From Anaerolineaceae bacterium (GTDB taxonomy: Bacteria; Chloroflexota; Anaerolineae; Aggregatilineales; Phototrophicaceae), in NCBI GenBank assembly GCA_026708325.1, contig JAPOVC010000018.1:83306-147305 (forward strand): DNA of 64,000 bases. Direction: 5' to 3'. Positions 33,258 through 41,213 of this stretch are shown here, in pieces. How positions within the stretch are numbered: the first letter of the stretch is position 1; each line of letters starts with the position of its first letter. The notes under the pieces were generated by a model. It saw nothing but the letters and a program-made list of their open reading frames with translations. It made no database searches and was not told where the DNA came from. The position numbers were made by a program, and so were the translations under genes.

Positions 33258-35066
33258 TCAAGCCTGCGCGCGGGCACGCCGCTCCATCAGCACGGCAAGC
33301 ACAAAGCGCGGCAGGCGCAGCATGCGGCGCAGGCGCCAGGGTTGCAGCGCCAGACGGAAGAGCCATTCCAGCCCGCGCCGCCGCAGCCATGCTGGTGCGC
33401 GCCGCACGTCGCCGGCCAGAAAATCGAAGGCGCCCCCCACGCCCATGGCCATGCCGACCTGCAGGCGCGGCAGGTTGCGCGCGATCCACTTGTCCTGACG
33501 CGGCGCGCCCCAGGCCACGAAGAGCAGGTCCGCCTGGCTGGCGTTGACGCGCGCCACGATGTCGTCTTCCTCGTCCGCCGCCGGGCTGCCGCTGAAGGTG
33601 CCGGCAATTTGCAGGCCGGGGAAGCGGGATTGCAGGGCCTGGGCCGCCCGCTCCGCCACGCCCGGCGCCGCGCCCAGCAGAAAGAGGCGCCAGCCGCGCG
33701 AGGCGGCGCGCTGCGCCAGCAGGGGCAGGCCGTCCGCGCCGGTGATGCGACCCGGCAGGGTCCTTCCCTGGCGACGGGCAGCCCACAGCAGTCCCGCGCC
33801 GTCCGCCACACAGAGGTCCGCCCGCTGCAGGATGTGGCGAAAGTTCGCGTCGCCGCGGGCGGCCATCATGAATTCGGGGTTCATGGTGCAGACCTGGCGC
33901 GCCCGCCGTGGCCGCGCCCTCATCCAGGCGTCGACCAGCGCCAGCCATTGCGCCGTGCCCAGCCCGTCTACCGGCAGGCCGAGGATGTGGATGCGGCCTG
34001 GTGGAGGCGGACCGGGGCCATCCCGCGCCGGCGCCGGCGACTCGCCGCGAAGCAGGGCGCGCGCCGCCTCCAGCACCTGCGGCACGGTAACCATGCGCAT
34101 GCAGGTGCGCGCCTCGCAGCCGCGGGGCAGGCCCAGGCTGTGGCCGACGTAGCCGCAAGGGCTGCAGACCGGCGCGCTGCGCAACACGACGCCGCGGCCG
34201 CCAGGCGTCCAGGGCCCCCAGGCGGAGGCATTGCCCGGCCCCATGATGGCCAGCACCGGCGCGCCGGCGGCCGCAGCCAGATGCATCACGCCGCTTTCCG
34301 CGCCGATGAAGAGCGCCGCCCCGGCGAGCACCTGCGCCAGTTGGGGCAGGGTCGTCTGGCCCGTCAGGTCGATGACCGCGCTGCGCAGGGCCGCGCGCAG
34401 GGCCTGGTTGTCGTCGTCGGGGCCGCCGACCAGCACCAGTTGCGCACCGCTTTCCTCGCGCAAACTGTCCGCCACCTGCGCGAATCGCTCCGGCGCCCAG
34501 CGACGGGCCGGATTTGAAGCGCCGCCGCCGGCGTGCAGGGCGATGTAACGGCCTGGCGGCAGGGGCTGCGGCAGGGCCCCGCGCGCCACCACCGCCGGTC
34601 GGGGACGCGGGTCGGCGCCGGCCCGGGCGGCCAGTTGCAGCCAGTATTCCGCCTGATGCATGGCGCCGAAGCCCTCATCCTCCACCCTTTCTGTGAGGAA
34701 CCAGGCGTTGCCGTTGTCGAGGCCGATGCGCCGTCCCGCACGCGCCGCCAGGGCGACCAGCGCGAACTTGAAGGTGCCGCGCCAGAGCGTGAAATGGTGC
34801 AAATAAATCACGAGGTCCTGCGGGCCGGGCGCCAGCATGCGTCGCAGGTTGTCCGGTCGCAGAAAGCCGAAAGGGTGGCTGCCGCTGGCGCGCTCGAGCG
34901 TGACGATCGCATCCACGAGGCCGCTGCCGGCCACCAGCGGCGCGGCGTGGGCGCCGGTGAGCAGGGTCAGCCGCGCGTCGGGGCGGGCGGCGCGCAGGGC
35001 CGCCAGCGCCGGTGTGGCCAGCACCAGGTCGCCCACGTCGGCCAGTTGCACCACCAGAATGCGCAT
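33258..35066 (-). CDS. Fusion of GT9 (heptosyltransferase-like) and GT26 (WecG/TagA-like) glycosyltransferases
   Basis: 602 aa. Residues 1-340: GT9 domain with RILVVQLADVGDLVLATPAL, ALHAGGGASNPARRWAP, LVGGPDDDNQALR and FIGAESGVMHLAAAAGAPV, plus a four-cysteine segment (301-322) common in GT9. Residues 343-357: Pro-rich linker. Residues 358-602: WecG/TagA/CpsF domain with CTMNPEFMMAARGD, RADLCVADGAGLLWAAR, GADGLPLL, LLGAAPGVAERAA and LFVAWGAPRQDKWI. GT9 uses ADP-heptose-type donors; GT26 adds N-acetylmannosamine (acid). No stop, frameshift or start signal at the junction, so it is a single protein. Shares one base with the GT4 stop (35066). Confidence 0.85.
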   Translation of the reverse strand: MRILVVQLADVGDLVLATPALAALRAARPDARLTLLTGAHAAPLVAGSGLVDAIVTLERASGSHPFGFLRPDNLRRMLAPGPQDLVIYLHHFTLWRGTFKFALVALAARAGRRIGLDNGNAWFLTERVEDEGFGAMHQAEYWLQLAARAGADPRPRPAVVARGALPQPLPPGRYIALHAGGGASNPARRWAPERFAQVADSLREESGAQLVLVGGPDDDNQALRAALRSAVIDLTGQTTLPQLAQVLAGAALFIGAESGVMHLAAAAGAPVLAIMGPGNASAWGPWTPGGRGVVLRSAPVCSPCGYVGHSLGLPRGCEARTCMRMVTVPQVLEAARALLRGESPAPARDGPGPPPPGRIHILGLPVDGLGTAQWLALVDAWMRARPRRARQVCTMNPEFMMAARGDANFRHILQRADLCVADGAGLLWAARRQGRTLPGRITGADGLPLLAQRAASRGWRLFLLGAAPGVAERAAQALQSRFPGLQIAGTFSGSPAADEEDDIVARVNASQADLLFVAWGAPRQDKWIARNLPRLQVGMAMGVGGAFDFLAGDVRRAPAWLRRRGLEWLFRLALQPWRLRRMLRLPRFVLAVLMERRARAQA

Positions 35067-36151
35067 CAGGTCGCGCCCGCCGCGTCCTGCAGGGCGAGCA
35101 GCGTCGCGCGCGCCGCGCGCTCCCAGCTGAAGCGGGCCGCCCGGGCCTGGCCGGAACGGACCAGGCGATTGCGCAGGGCCCTGTCTTTCTGCAGGCGCGT
35201 CATCTGCCGCGCGATGCCCTTCACGTCCCCCGGCTCGACCAGCAGGGCGGCGTCCCCGGCCAGTTCCGGCAGGCTGGATGTCACACTGGTGATGACCGGC
35301 GTGCCGCAGTGCATGGCCTCCAGCACGGGAAAACCGAAGCCCTCGTGCAGCGAGGGAAAGAGCAGCGCGCGCGCGCCGGCGTAGAGCGCGCCGCGGTCTT
35401 CATCGTCGATGTAACCGGGCAGGTACACGTCTTCCAGCCCTGCGAACTCCCTGTTGTCAAGGAGCCAGCCGCGGCCGCCCGCCAGCACCAGCGCCGCGTC
35501 ATCGTCGGGGTTGGTCGTGCGCCAGCGCTGCCAGGCGGCGACGATGGTCGGCAGGTTCTTGCGCGGTTGCAGCGTGCCCAGAAAGAGATAGTAGCGTGGC
35601 GGCAGGTCATATTTGCGGCGCAGGGCCGACGCGTCGCCGATCGGGAGCGGGGTCAGGCCGGGGTACACCACGCGGATTTTCTCCGGCGCGATTTCGCAGA
35701 AATCACAGAGATCGTCCGCCGTCGCCTGGCTGTCGGCCAGCACGAGGCTGGCGCGCTGCGCGCTGTGCCGCGTCGACCACGCCAGATAGCGGCGCGCGCG
35801 CGGCGGGTGCGCGTCGGGGAAGTGGTGAAAGCCGAGGTCGTGCACGGTGACCAGCGCCGGCCCGGGCAGAAAGAGCGGCAGGCTGTGGGCCGGCACGAAG
35901 CTGACGTCCGGGCGCAGCGCGTAAAGCGCCGCCGCCAGGCGCAGATGAGTCCACAGGCGCGGCAGGGGAATGACGTGCTGCACGACGTGGCGCCCGCTGA
36001 ACAGGCCCGCGGGCGGGTCGTCGCGGAAGAAGAGGTGGTACTCGTGTTCCGGGCCAAGCCGCAGCAGGGCGCGGATGAGTTCGCGACTGTAGTGTTCGGT
36101 CCCGGTGGCGCGCGCGACCGTGGCGCGGCTGGCGTCGATGGCAACGCGCAT
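35066..36151 (-). CDS. GT4-type glycosyltransferase
   Basis: 361 aa. GT-B/GT4: MRVAIDASRATVARATGTEHYSREL, VTVHDLGFHHFP, LADSQATADDL, VVYPGLTPLP, YLFLGTLQPRKNLPTIV and a C-terminal SLHEGFGFPVLEAMHCGTPVI carrying the E-x7-E donor motif. First gene of an operon continuing through the GT9-GT26 fusion. Donor unknown. ATG 36151 matches the canonical start. Confidence 0.88.
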   Translation of the reverse strand: MRVAIDASRATVARATGTEHYSRELIRALLRLGPEHEYHLFFRDDPPAGLFSGRHVVQHVIPLPRLWTHLRLAAALYALRPDVSFVPAHSLPLFLPGPALVTVHDLGFHHFPDAHPPRARRYLAWSTRHSAQRASLVLADSQATADDLCDFCEIAPEKIRVVYPGLTPLPIGDASALRRKYDLPPRYYLFLGTLQPRKNLPTIVAAWQRWRTTNPDDDAALVLAGGRGWLLDNREFAGLEDVYLPGYIDDEDRGALYAGARALLFPSLHEGFGFPVLEAMHCGTPVITSVTSSLPELAGDAALLVEPGDVKGIARQMTRLQKDRALRNRLVRSGQARAARFSWERAARATLLALQDAAGAT

Positions 36152-36198
36152 GCTCAGTGTCCCGGCTGCCGCGGGCCGCGGACGGTCGGCGCTGACGC

Positions 36199-36227
36199 TT
36201 GTCGCTGTGTGCCCAAATCGCTATACT
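36199..36227 (+). promoter_or_regulatory. Sigma70-type promoter of tRNA-Cys
   Basis: TTGTCG (36199-36204), exactly 17 bases, TATACT (36222-36227), 8 bases before the tRNA. Best promoter match in the window. Confidence 0.75.
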
Positions 36228-36235
36228 GAAGCATC

Positions 36236-36306
36236 GGCGACGTAGCCAAGTGGCAAGGCAGAGGTCTGCAAAACCTTTATCACCGGTTCGATTCCGGTCG
36301 TCGCCT
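36236..36306 (+). tRNA. tRNA-Cys (GCA)
   Basis: 71 nt. Acceptor GGCGACG pairs perfectly with CGTCGCC (36299-36305), discriminator T36306 as expected for Cys. D-arm GCC/GGC, anticodon loop CTGCAAA with GCA, T-arm CCGG-TTCGATT-CCGG. CCA is not encoded. Confidence 0.95.
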
Positions 36307-36321
36307 TATCTGCGCGCCCGC

Positions 36322-36350
36322 GCCCGCCATTTCTGGCGGGCCTTTTTCTT
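36322..36350 (+). terminator. Rho-independent terminator after tRNA-Cys
   Basis: Perfect 8-base stem GCCCGCCA (36322-36329), loop TTTC, TGGCGGGC, then CTTTTTCTT. The last bases touch the stop codon of the convergent sufE-like gene. Confidence 0.8.
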
Positions 36351-36804
36351 ATGCGCCGGCCGATTGCGCGCCGAGTTCCTCGCGCGCCGCATGGGTCACC
36401 ATGGTCACGAGACCCATCAGCCCCTGGCCCTTGCCCATCGAGACCTCGCGACCGAAGATCTTCAGCACGATGTCCTGCGGGATGGCCGCCACCTGTTGCA
36501 GGGGCGCGCCGGAGCAACAGTCGTTGAGGATGACGGCCAGGGCCATGGCCGAGAGGCCCTGGGGATTGAGCACGTCGAAGCGGAAATCCAGGACACCGCC
36601 GTCCGTCGGCAGGGCCCAGACGAAGGCATCGGATTCGCAGGCCGGCACGCGATGCGCCTCGTCGTAGGGGGGCGCCGCCACGTCGGGCGGCACCCGCACC
36701 TCGTCAAAGCGGTCGGCCGCATCGATCAGCCATGCGACGCGCTCGTTGCGGTCGCTGATGAAGGAGAAGTCCTCCAGCAGCTCGTCCAGCCTGTCCGGAA
36801 TCAT
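36349..36804 (-). CDS. SufE-family sulfur acceptor
   Basis: 151 aa. SufE/CsdE fold: RLDELLEDFSFISDRNERVAWLI at the start, RVPACESDAFVWA with the sulfur-carrying Cys56 (family motif GC-x-S), and AMALAVILNDCCSGAPLQQV in the C-terminal helices. Accepts persulfide and passes it to iron-sulfur assembly. The stop lies in the tRNA terminator. ATG 36804 begins 10 bases after the rhodanese gene, so the pair form one operon, the same arrangement as sseA and its SufE-like neighbour in mycobacteria. Confidence 0.85.
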   Translation of the reverse strand: MIPDRLDELLEDFSFISDRNERVAWLIDAADRFDEVRVPPDVAAPPYDEAHRVPACESDAFVWALPTDGGVLDFRFDVLNPQGLSAMALAVILNDCCSGAPLQQVAAIPQDIVLKIFGREVSMGKGQGLMGLVTMVTHAAREELGAQSAGA

Positions 36805-36814
36805 GGTCTGTCGC

Positions 36815-37681
36815 TCAGCGCTCGATCGGAACGTTGACCAGGTTGCCCCATTCCGTCCAGCTGCCGTCGTAGTTACGCACCTGGTCATAGCCCATCAGGT
36901 ACTTCAGCGCGAACCAGGTGTGGCTGCTGCGCTCACCGATGCGGCAGTAGGTGATGACGTCGTCGTCCGGGCTCAGGCCCTGTTCTTCCTCATAGATCGC
37001 GCGCAGGTCGGCCGCGTTGAGGAAGGTGCCATCCTCGGGATTGGTGGCGCGGCTCCAGGGGACGCTGTTTGCGCCCGGAATGTGACCGCCGCGCAGGGCG
37101 CCTTCCTGCGCGGAACCGGGCATGTGCAGCAGTTCACCGCTGAACTCCTCCGGGCTGCGCACGTCCACCATGCGCCTGCCGGCCTCGACGTGGGCCAGCA
37201 CGTCTTCACGGAAGGCGCGCTCGGTCTCGTCGTCACGCACGGGCGCACGGTAATCCGTGTGGGCATAAACGGGCACCTCGCGCACCAGTTCCCGGCCTTC
37301 CAGTTCCCACTTTGTGCGGCCGCCGTCCATCACGCGCGCGTTGTCATGGCCGTAGAGCAGGAAGACCCACAGGGCGTAGCAGGCCCACCAGTTGCTGCGG
37401 TCGCCGTAAAACACCACGGTCATATCGCGCGTAATGCCGTTGCGCGACATCAGCGACTCGAAACCGGACTGGTCGAGGTAGTCGCGCCGGAGTTGGTCGT
37501 TCAGGTCCACCGTCCAGTCGATCTGGACGGCGCCGGGGATATGGCTGGAGGGATAGAGCAGCGGGTCCTCGTTGGATTCAACGATGCGGACCTGGGGGTC
37601 ATCCAGGTGCTCCGCGACCCACTCTGTGGAAACGAGCTTCTCGGGGTGCACGTAACCCCGATCCTCGATATTCTGGCTCAT
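36815..37681 (-). CDS. Two-domain thiosulfate/3-mercaptopyruvate sulfurtransferase (rhodanese)
   Basis: 288 aa. Tandem rhodanese domains: the N-terminal one is inactive (Asp94 in FYGDRSNWW in place of Cys), the C-terminal one has VDVRSPEEF and the active loop [11 protein letters not shown] (Cys246). Predicted to form a protein persulfide from thiosulfate or mercaptopyruvate for the SufE partner directly downstream. ATG 37681 has GAGGAGCGAAGG upstream. The C-terminal WTEWGN segment is typical of TST. Confidence 0.9.
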   Translation of the reverse strand: MSQNIEDRGYVHPEKLVSTEWVAEHLDDPQVRIVESNEDPLLYPSSHIPGAVQIDWTVDLNDQLRRDYLDQSGFESLMSRNGITRDMTVVFYGDRSNWWACYALWVFLLYGHDNARVMDGGRTKWELEGRELVREVPVYAHTDYRAPVRDDETERAFREDVLAHVEAGRRMVDVRSPEEFSGELLHMPGSAQEGALRGGHIPGANSVPWSRATNPEDGTFLNAADLRAIYEEEQGLSPDDDVITYCRIGERSSHTWFALKYLMGYDQVRNYDGSWTEWGNLVNVPIER

Positions 37682-37821
37682 AAACCTTCGCTCCTCGTTT
37701 GCCTCACTGGCGAACAACGTTTCCATCATAACTGACCGGCAGTCCTGCGACAACAGCGCGCCGCGCCGCCCGGATCCCGCCCCTTGCCGCCCGGCGCGCC
37801 CGGCGGCATGATGCAGCCATC

Positions 37822-38904
37822 ATGCATTTCACTGTCCACCCCACACTCGACATTTTGCGCGAACTCTATACGGAGCCGCGCCATCCGCGGGAGACCCTCC
37901 GCCGCGCCGGCCCGCTGCTCCTCGATCCCGGCACGGCCATCGAGCCGCTGTACCGCGCCCGCGGCATCCACGGGGTTCGCTGGCCGGCTCTCGAGGTCAT
38001 GGAACTCGTGGGCTGCGATGGAATGGAAGCCTGCGTGGGCGCCCAGGGCTGGGGCCTGTTCAACCCGGCGCGCAGCCTGGAGGCCTCCGCCTGGGAATTC
38101 GCCCGTTACGAGGCACTCGATTATCGCGCGCAGGTGAGGGCCCTCCTTGAGCGGCTTCAGCGCCTGCTGGCCCTGCCTGACGGGCAGGTCGATTGCCTGC
38201 TGCTGCCCTGCGATTCGGCCAACCGCTCCCTGATGCTCTTCGGTCACGGGCTCAGCGTCTACGGCGCCGTGCCCGGCCTGATTCTGCTGCGGCTCTGGCC
38301 AGGCGGCGCTGTCCAGGAGCGTCTGCCGGCGGCGCTGGCGCGCGCCTGGGCCCAGACCCTGCGGCATCTCGTCCATGGCCGCGAGACGCAGCGCAATCTG
38401 GCGGATTTCCTGGTGATGGAAGGCATCGCCGCGGCCCTGAGCCGGCGTCTGCTGCCGGACCTGCCGCAGCCCTGGCTGGCGTGCTTTCGCAGACCGGCCG
38501 ACTGGAACGAGGAACTGACGCGCATCGCGCTCCGCTGGTACGACTGCCCGGACTACAGCGACCTGGTCAGCAACGTCTATGGCGCGCAGGTCGTCATGGG
38601 CCAGGACCGCCCGCCGCCGGCCCGCCCGCTGGACCCCGATACGCTCGCGCTGTGCAGCGCCGTCCTCGCCGACATGCTGGATGACGACCGGCCATTGACC
38701 CACGCCAGGGCCCTCTACGGCGACGGCTTGCTGGCGCTCAAGGGGCATCCGGCAGCCGGCATGCCGGACTGGGCCGGCTTCGAGGTCGGCTACCGCCTCG
38801 TCGAGGCCTGGCTGGCACGGAGCGGCGCGACTCTGGCCGAGGCGTTGCGCGCGCCGTCGGCGCAGATCATCGCGGAGTCGCGCTTCCTCGAGTCGCCGCT
38901 GTGA
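37822..38904 (+). CDS. DUF2268-like predicted protease homologue, degenerate zinc motif
   Basis: 360 aa. TVHPTLDILRELY, then LLLPCDSANRSLMLFGHGLSVYGAVPGLILLRLW and TLRHLVHGRETQRNLADFLVMEGIAAAL suggest the DUF2268 putative Zn-protease fold, where a HEYHH-type motif precedes a V-x-EG segment. Here the place of HExxH reads VHGRETQ, so the metal site seems lost, while EGIAAAL remains. Function unknown; likely non-catalytic if the assignment is right. Its 3' end overlaps the convergent mutY by 38 bases. Confidence 0.45.
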   Translation: MHFTVHPTLDILRELYTEPRHPRETLRRAGPLLLDPGTAIEPLYRARGIHGVRWPALEVMELVGCDGMEACVGAQGWGLFNPARSLEASAWEFARYEALDYRAQVRALLERLQRLLALPDGQVDCLLLPCDSANRSLMLFGHGLSVYGAVPGLILLRLWPGGAVQERLPAALARAWAQTLRHLVHGRETQRNLADFLVMEGIAAALSRRLLPDLPQPWLACFRRPADWNEELTRIALRWYDCPDYSDLVSNVYGAQVVMGQDRPPPARPLDPDTLALCSAVLADMLDDDRPLTHARALYGDGLLALKGHPAAGMPDWAGFEVGYRLVEAWLARSGATLAEALRAPSAQIIAESRFLESPL

Positions 38905-39982
38905 GCCAGTTGGCGATGAGCGCGCGCTCGGCTCCGCCAAAGCTGTAGGCGCCCAGTTCCTCCGGCTGTACCCAGGCAGTCTCGGGAGACCGCGATTCCT
39001 CCGGCCCGCAGACCAGGGCGCACTCCCAGGCGTGCAGGGTGATGCGGAAATGGGTGAAGCCGTGTTGTACCGGCGCCAGGGCCGTCCCCGGCCGCACGGC
39101 CAGCGCCAGGGTCTCGCGCAAACAGCGTTGCAGGGCCGCCTCCAGGCTGGCGTCCTCCGCCATCGCGCGACCGCCGGGGAAAGTCCACAGGCCGCCCAGC
39201 AGCCCATCCTCCGGTCGCCGTTGAATCAATATCTCTCCCTGCGCGTTGCGCAGCAGGGCGACGACCAGGTCGTGATGCGGCCTTTCGGGGCGGGGACGGC
39301 GGCGCGGCAATTCATTCTGGCGACCGCGGTCACGCGCCAGGCAACCCTTTTGCAGCGGACAGCGCGGACAGTCCGGCTGACGGGGCCGGCAGACGCGACG
39401 GCCCAGTTCCATCAGGGCCTGGTTCCAGGCGCCGGGCCGCGTGGGGTGCAGCCAGTCCTGCGCCAGCGCCCACAACTTCCGCTGCGTCGCTGACCGCGTA
39501 ATGTCCTCGTCAAGGTCGGTCAGGCGGGCGAAGACGCGCATGACGTTGCCATCCAGCACCGGCGCGGCCTCAGCGAAGGCGATGCTGGCGATGGCGCCGG
39601 CGCTGTAGCGGCCGATGCCGGGCAGTTTTTGCAGTTCGGCCGCGCGGCGTGGCAGGAAGCCACCGTGTTCCTGCATGACCTGGCGCGCGGCGCGCTGCAG
39701 GTTGCGCGCGCGGCTGTAGTAGCCCAGCCCCTCCCAAAGCTTGAGCACTTCATCCAGGTCGGCGGCGGCGAGGGAGGCGATATCCGGGAAGCGCCTCAGG
39801 AAGCGTTCGTAGTAGGGGATGACGGTGTTGACCTGCGTCTGCTGCAGCATGACTTCGGCCAGCCAGATGGCGTACGGGTCCCGTGTCCGACGCCAGGGCA
39901 GGTCGGCGGCCTCGCGTTCGTACCAGTCCAGCAGGCGGCTGTCGGGTCGCGGGTCGACGGGAGTGGCGGTGGCAGATTGCAT
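38867..39982 (-). CDS. mutY: A/G-specific adenine glycosylase
   Basis: 371 aa. Helix-hairpin-helix glycosylase: Glu43 in WLAEVMLQQTQV (catalytic), LPGIGRYSAGAIASIAF, Asp144 in PVLDGNV, and the [4Fe-4S] cysteines C198-x6-C205-x2-C208-x5-C214. A C-terminal NUDIX-like domain (from about 230: LIQRRPEDGLLGGLWTFPGG) recognises 8-oxoG, as in MutY. Removes adenine opposite 8-oxoguanine. ATG 39982 is 19 bases from the divergent TPR gene. Overlaps the DUF2268-like gene at the 3' end. Confidence 0.95.
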   Translation of the reverse strand: MQSATATPVDPRPDSRLLDWYEREAADLPWRRTRDPYAIWLAEVMLQQTQVNTVIPYYERFLRRFPDIASLAAADLDEVLKLWEGLGYYSRARNLQRAARQVMQEHGGFLPRRAAELQKLPGIGRYSAGAIASIAFAEAAPVLDGNVMRVFARLTDLDEDITRSATQRKLWALAQDWLHPTRPGAWNQALMELGRRVCRPRQPDCPRCPLQKGCLARDRGRQNELPRRRPRPERPHHDLVVALLRNAQGEILIQRRPEDGLLGGLWTFPGGRAMAEDASLEAALQRCLRETLALAVRPGTALAPVQHGFTHFRITLHAWECALVCGPEESRSPETAWVQPEELGAYSFGGAERALIANWLTAATRGSATPR

Positions 39983-40001
39983 AGCGTGTACAATACCGCC
40001 C

Positions 40002-41204
40002 ATGCGCGTTCTCACGCCCCTTTTGCTCCTGCTGCTCACGCCCCTGGCCCTCCAGGCCCAGGCGGAGGCCGACGATGTGCCCGCCCTGGCGACCCAGGTG
40101 GCGCGCGACCTGGCCGACGCCGGGCGCGCCCTGGACCAGGCCTTCAATCTGCTGGGCCTGCTGGAGTCCTTCGGTTTCGTGGTGACGGTGGTCGGCGGCG
40201 CGGCGGCGATTTTTGGCGTCACGCGCTTCATCGCCGCCCAGAACCAGCTGCGCGAATCGCGGCAGAAATTCGAGCAGGAGATCGCCAGTTCGCGCCGTCT
40301 GCTGCAGGAAGAGACGCGCCAGCGCGAGGAGGCCTTCGCGAGTCTGCAGGGCTCGCTGCAGGGCTCGCTGGAGAAATCCACCGGCGACGCCACCCGCGCC
40401 CTGTCCTTCCTGCCCCTCGGCGAGCGGCAGTACCGCTCCGGCGACCTGAGCGGCGCCCGCGCCATCTACGAAAGGGCGCTGCAACTGGACCCGCGCAACC
40501 CCGTCATCAACTATCGCATGGGCTACACCTGCTCGCAGGCCGGCGCGCTCGACGAGGCCGAGACCTTCCTGCGCCAGGCCCTCGCCAGCGAACCCGATTT
40601 CGCGCCGGCGCTGGCCAGCCTCGGCTACGTGTATCGCCGCCGCGCAGAGCAGTTGCCGGAGGGCGTGGAACGCGCCCGCGCTTTCAACGAGGCCGAGCGC
40701 CATTTGACGCAGGCCCTGGCGCTGCTGCCCAACCTGGTGGACGACGACGGCGAGTCCTGGTGGGGCTCGCTGGGCGGGCTTTACCGTCGTCGCGGCCAGT
40801 TGCAGGAGGCCGTCCACGCCTACCGCGAGGCGGCGCGCGTCACCCCCGCCTCGTCCTACGCCTGGGTCAACCTGGCGCTGCTGGGCATGCAGCAGGATGG
40901 CGCTGACGCCATGCGCGACACCTGGCGCCAGGCGCAGCAACTGGCCGCTGCCGAAACGCGCGCCGACGTCGACAACTACTGGGGCTACGCCGACCTGGTG
41001 ACGACCAGCCTGGCGCTCGGCGATACCGAAGAGGCGGAGGATGCCCTGAGGGCCTTCTTCCGCACGATCCCGGCGGAGGCCAGCCAGGTGCCGCAGGTGC
41101 TGCGCGACTCACTGGAGCAACTGGCGGCGTCCCTGCCTGAGGAGCGTCGTGCCGCGGTCCATGCGGCGATCGACCGCATCGAGACGCAGGTCAGCGGCGA
41201 ATAG
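40002..41204 (+). CDS. Exported TPR-repeat protein with membrane segment and coiled coil
   Basis: 400 aa. Signal-like helix (1-20, LQAQA), a second hydrophobic segment (about 55-75), a short charged coiled coil (about 80-115), then TPR-like repeats: LGERQYRSGDLSGARAIYER, NPVINYRMGYTCSQAG, AEAERHLTQAL and LYRRRGQLQEAVHAYREAAR. Function unknown; likely a scaffold at the membrane. ATG 40002 has no SD; TACAAT at 39989-39994 lies only 7 bases upstream, so the transcript could be leaderless. Confidence 0.75.
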   Translation: MRVLTPLLLLLLTPLALQAQAEADDVPALATQVARDLADAGRALDQAFNLLGLLESFGFVVTVVGGAAAIFGVTRFIAAQNQLRESRQKFEQEIASSRRLLQEETRQREEAFASLQGSLQGSLEKSTGDATRALSFLPLGERQYRSGDLSGARAIYERALQLDPRNPVINYRMGYTCSQAGALDEAETFLRQALASEPDFAPALASLGYVYRRRAEQLPEGVERARAFNEAERHLTQALALLPNLVDDDGESWWGSLGGLYRRRGQLQEAVHAYREAARVTPASSYAWVNLALLGMQQDGADAMRDTWRQAQQLAAAETRADVDNYWGYADLVTTSLALGDTEEAEDALRAFFRTIPAEASQVPQVLRDSLEQLAASLPEERRAAVHAAIDRIETQVSGE

Positions 41205-41213
41205 GGGCCGGAC

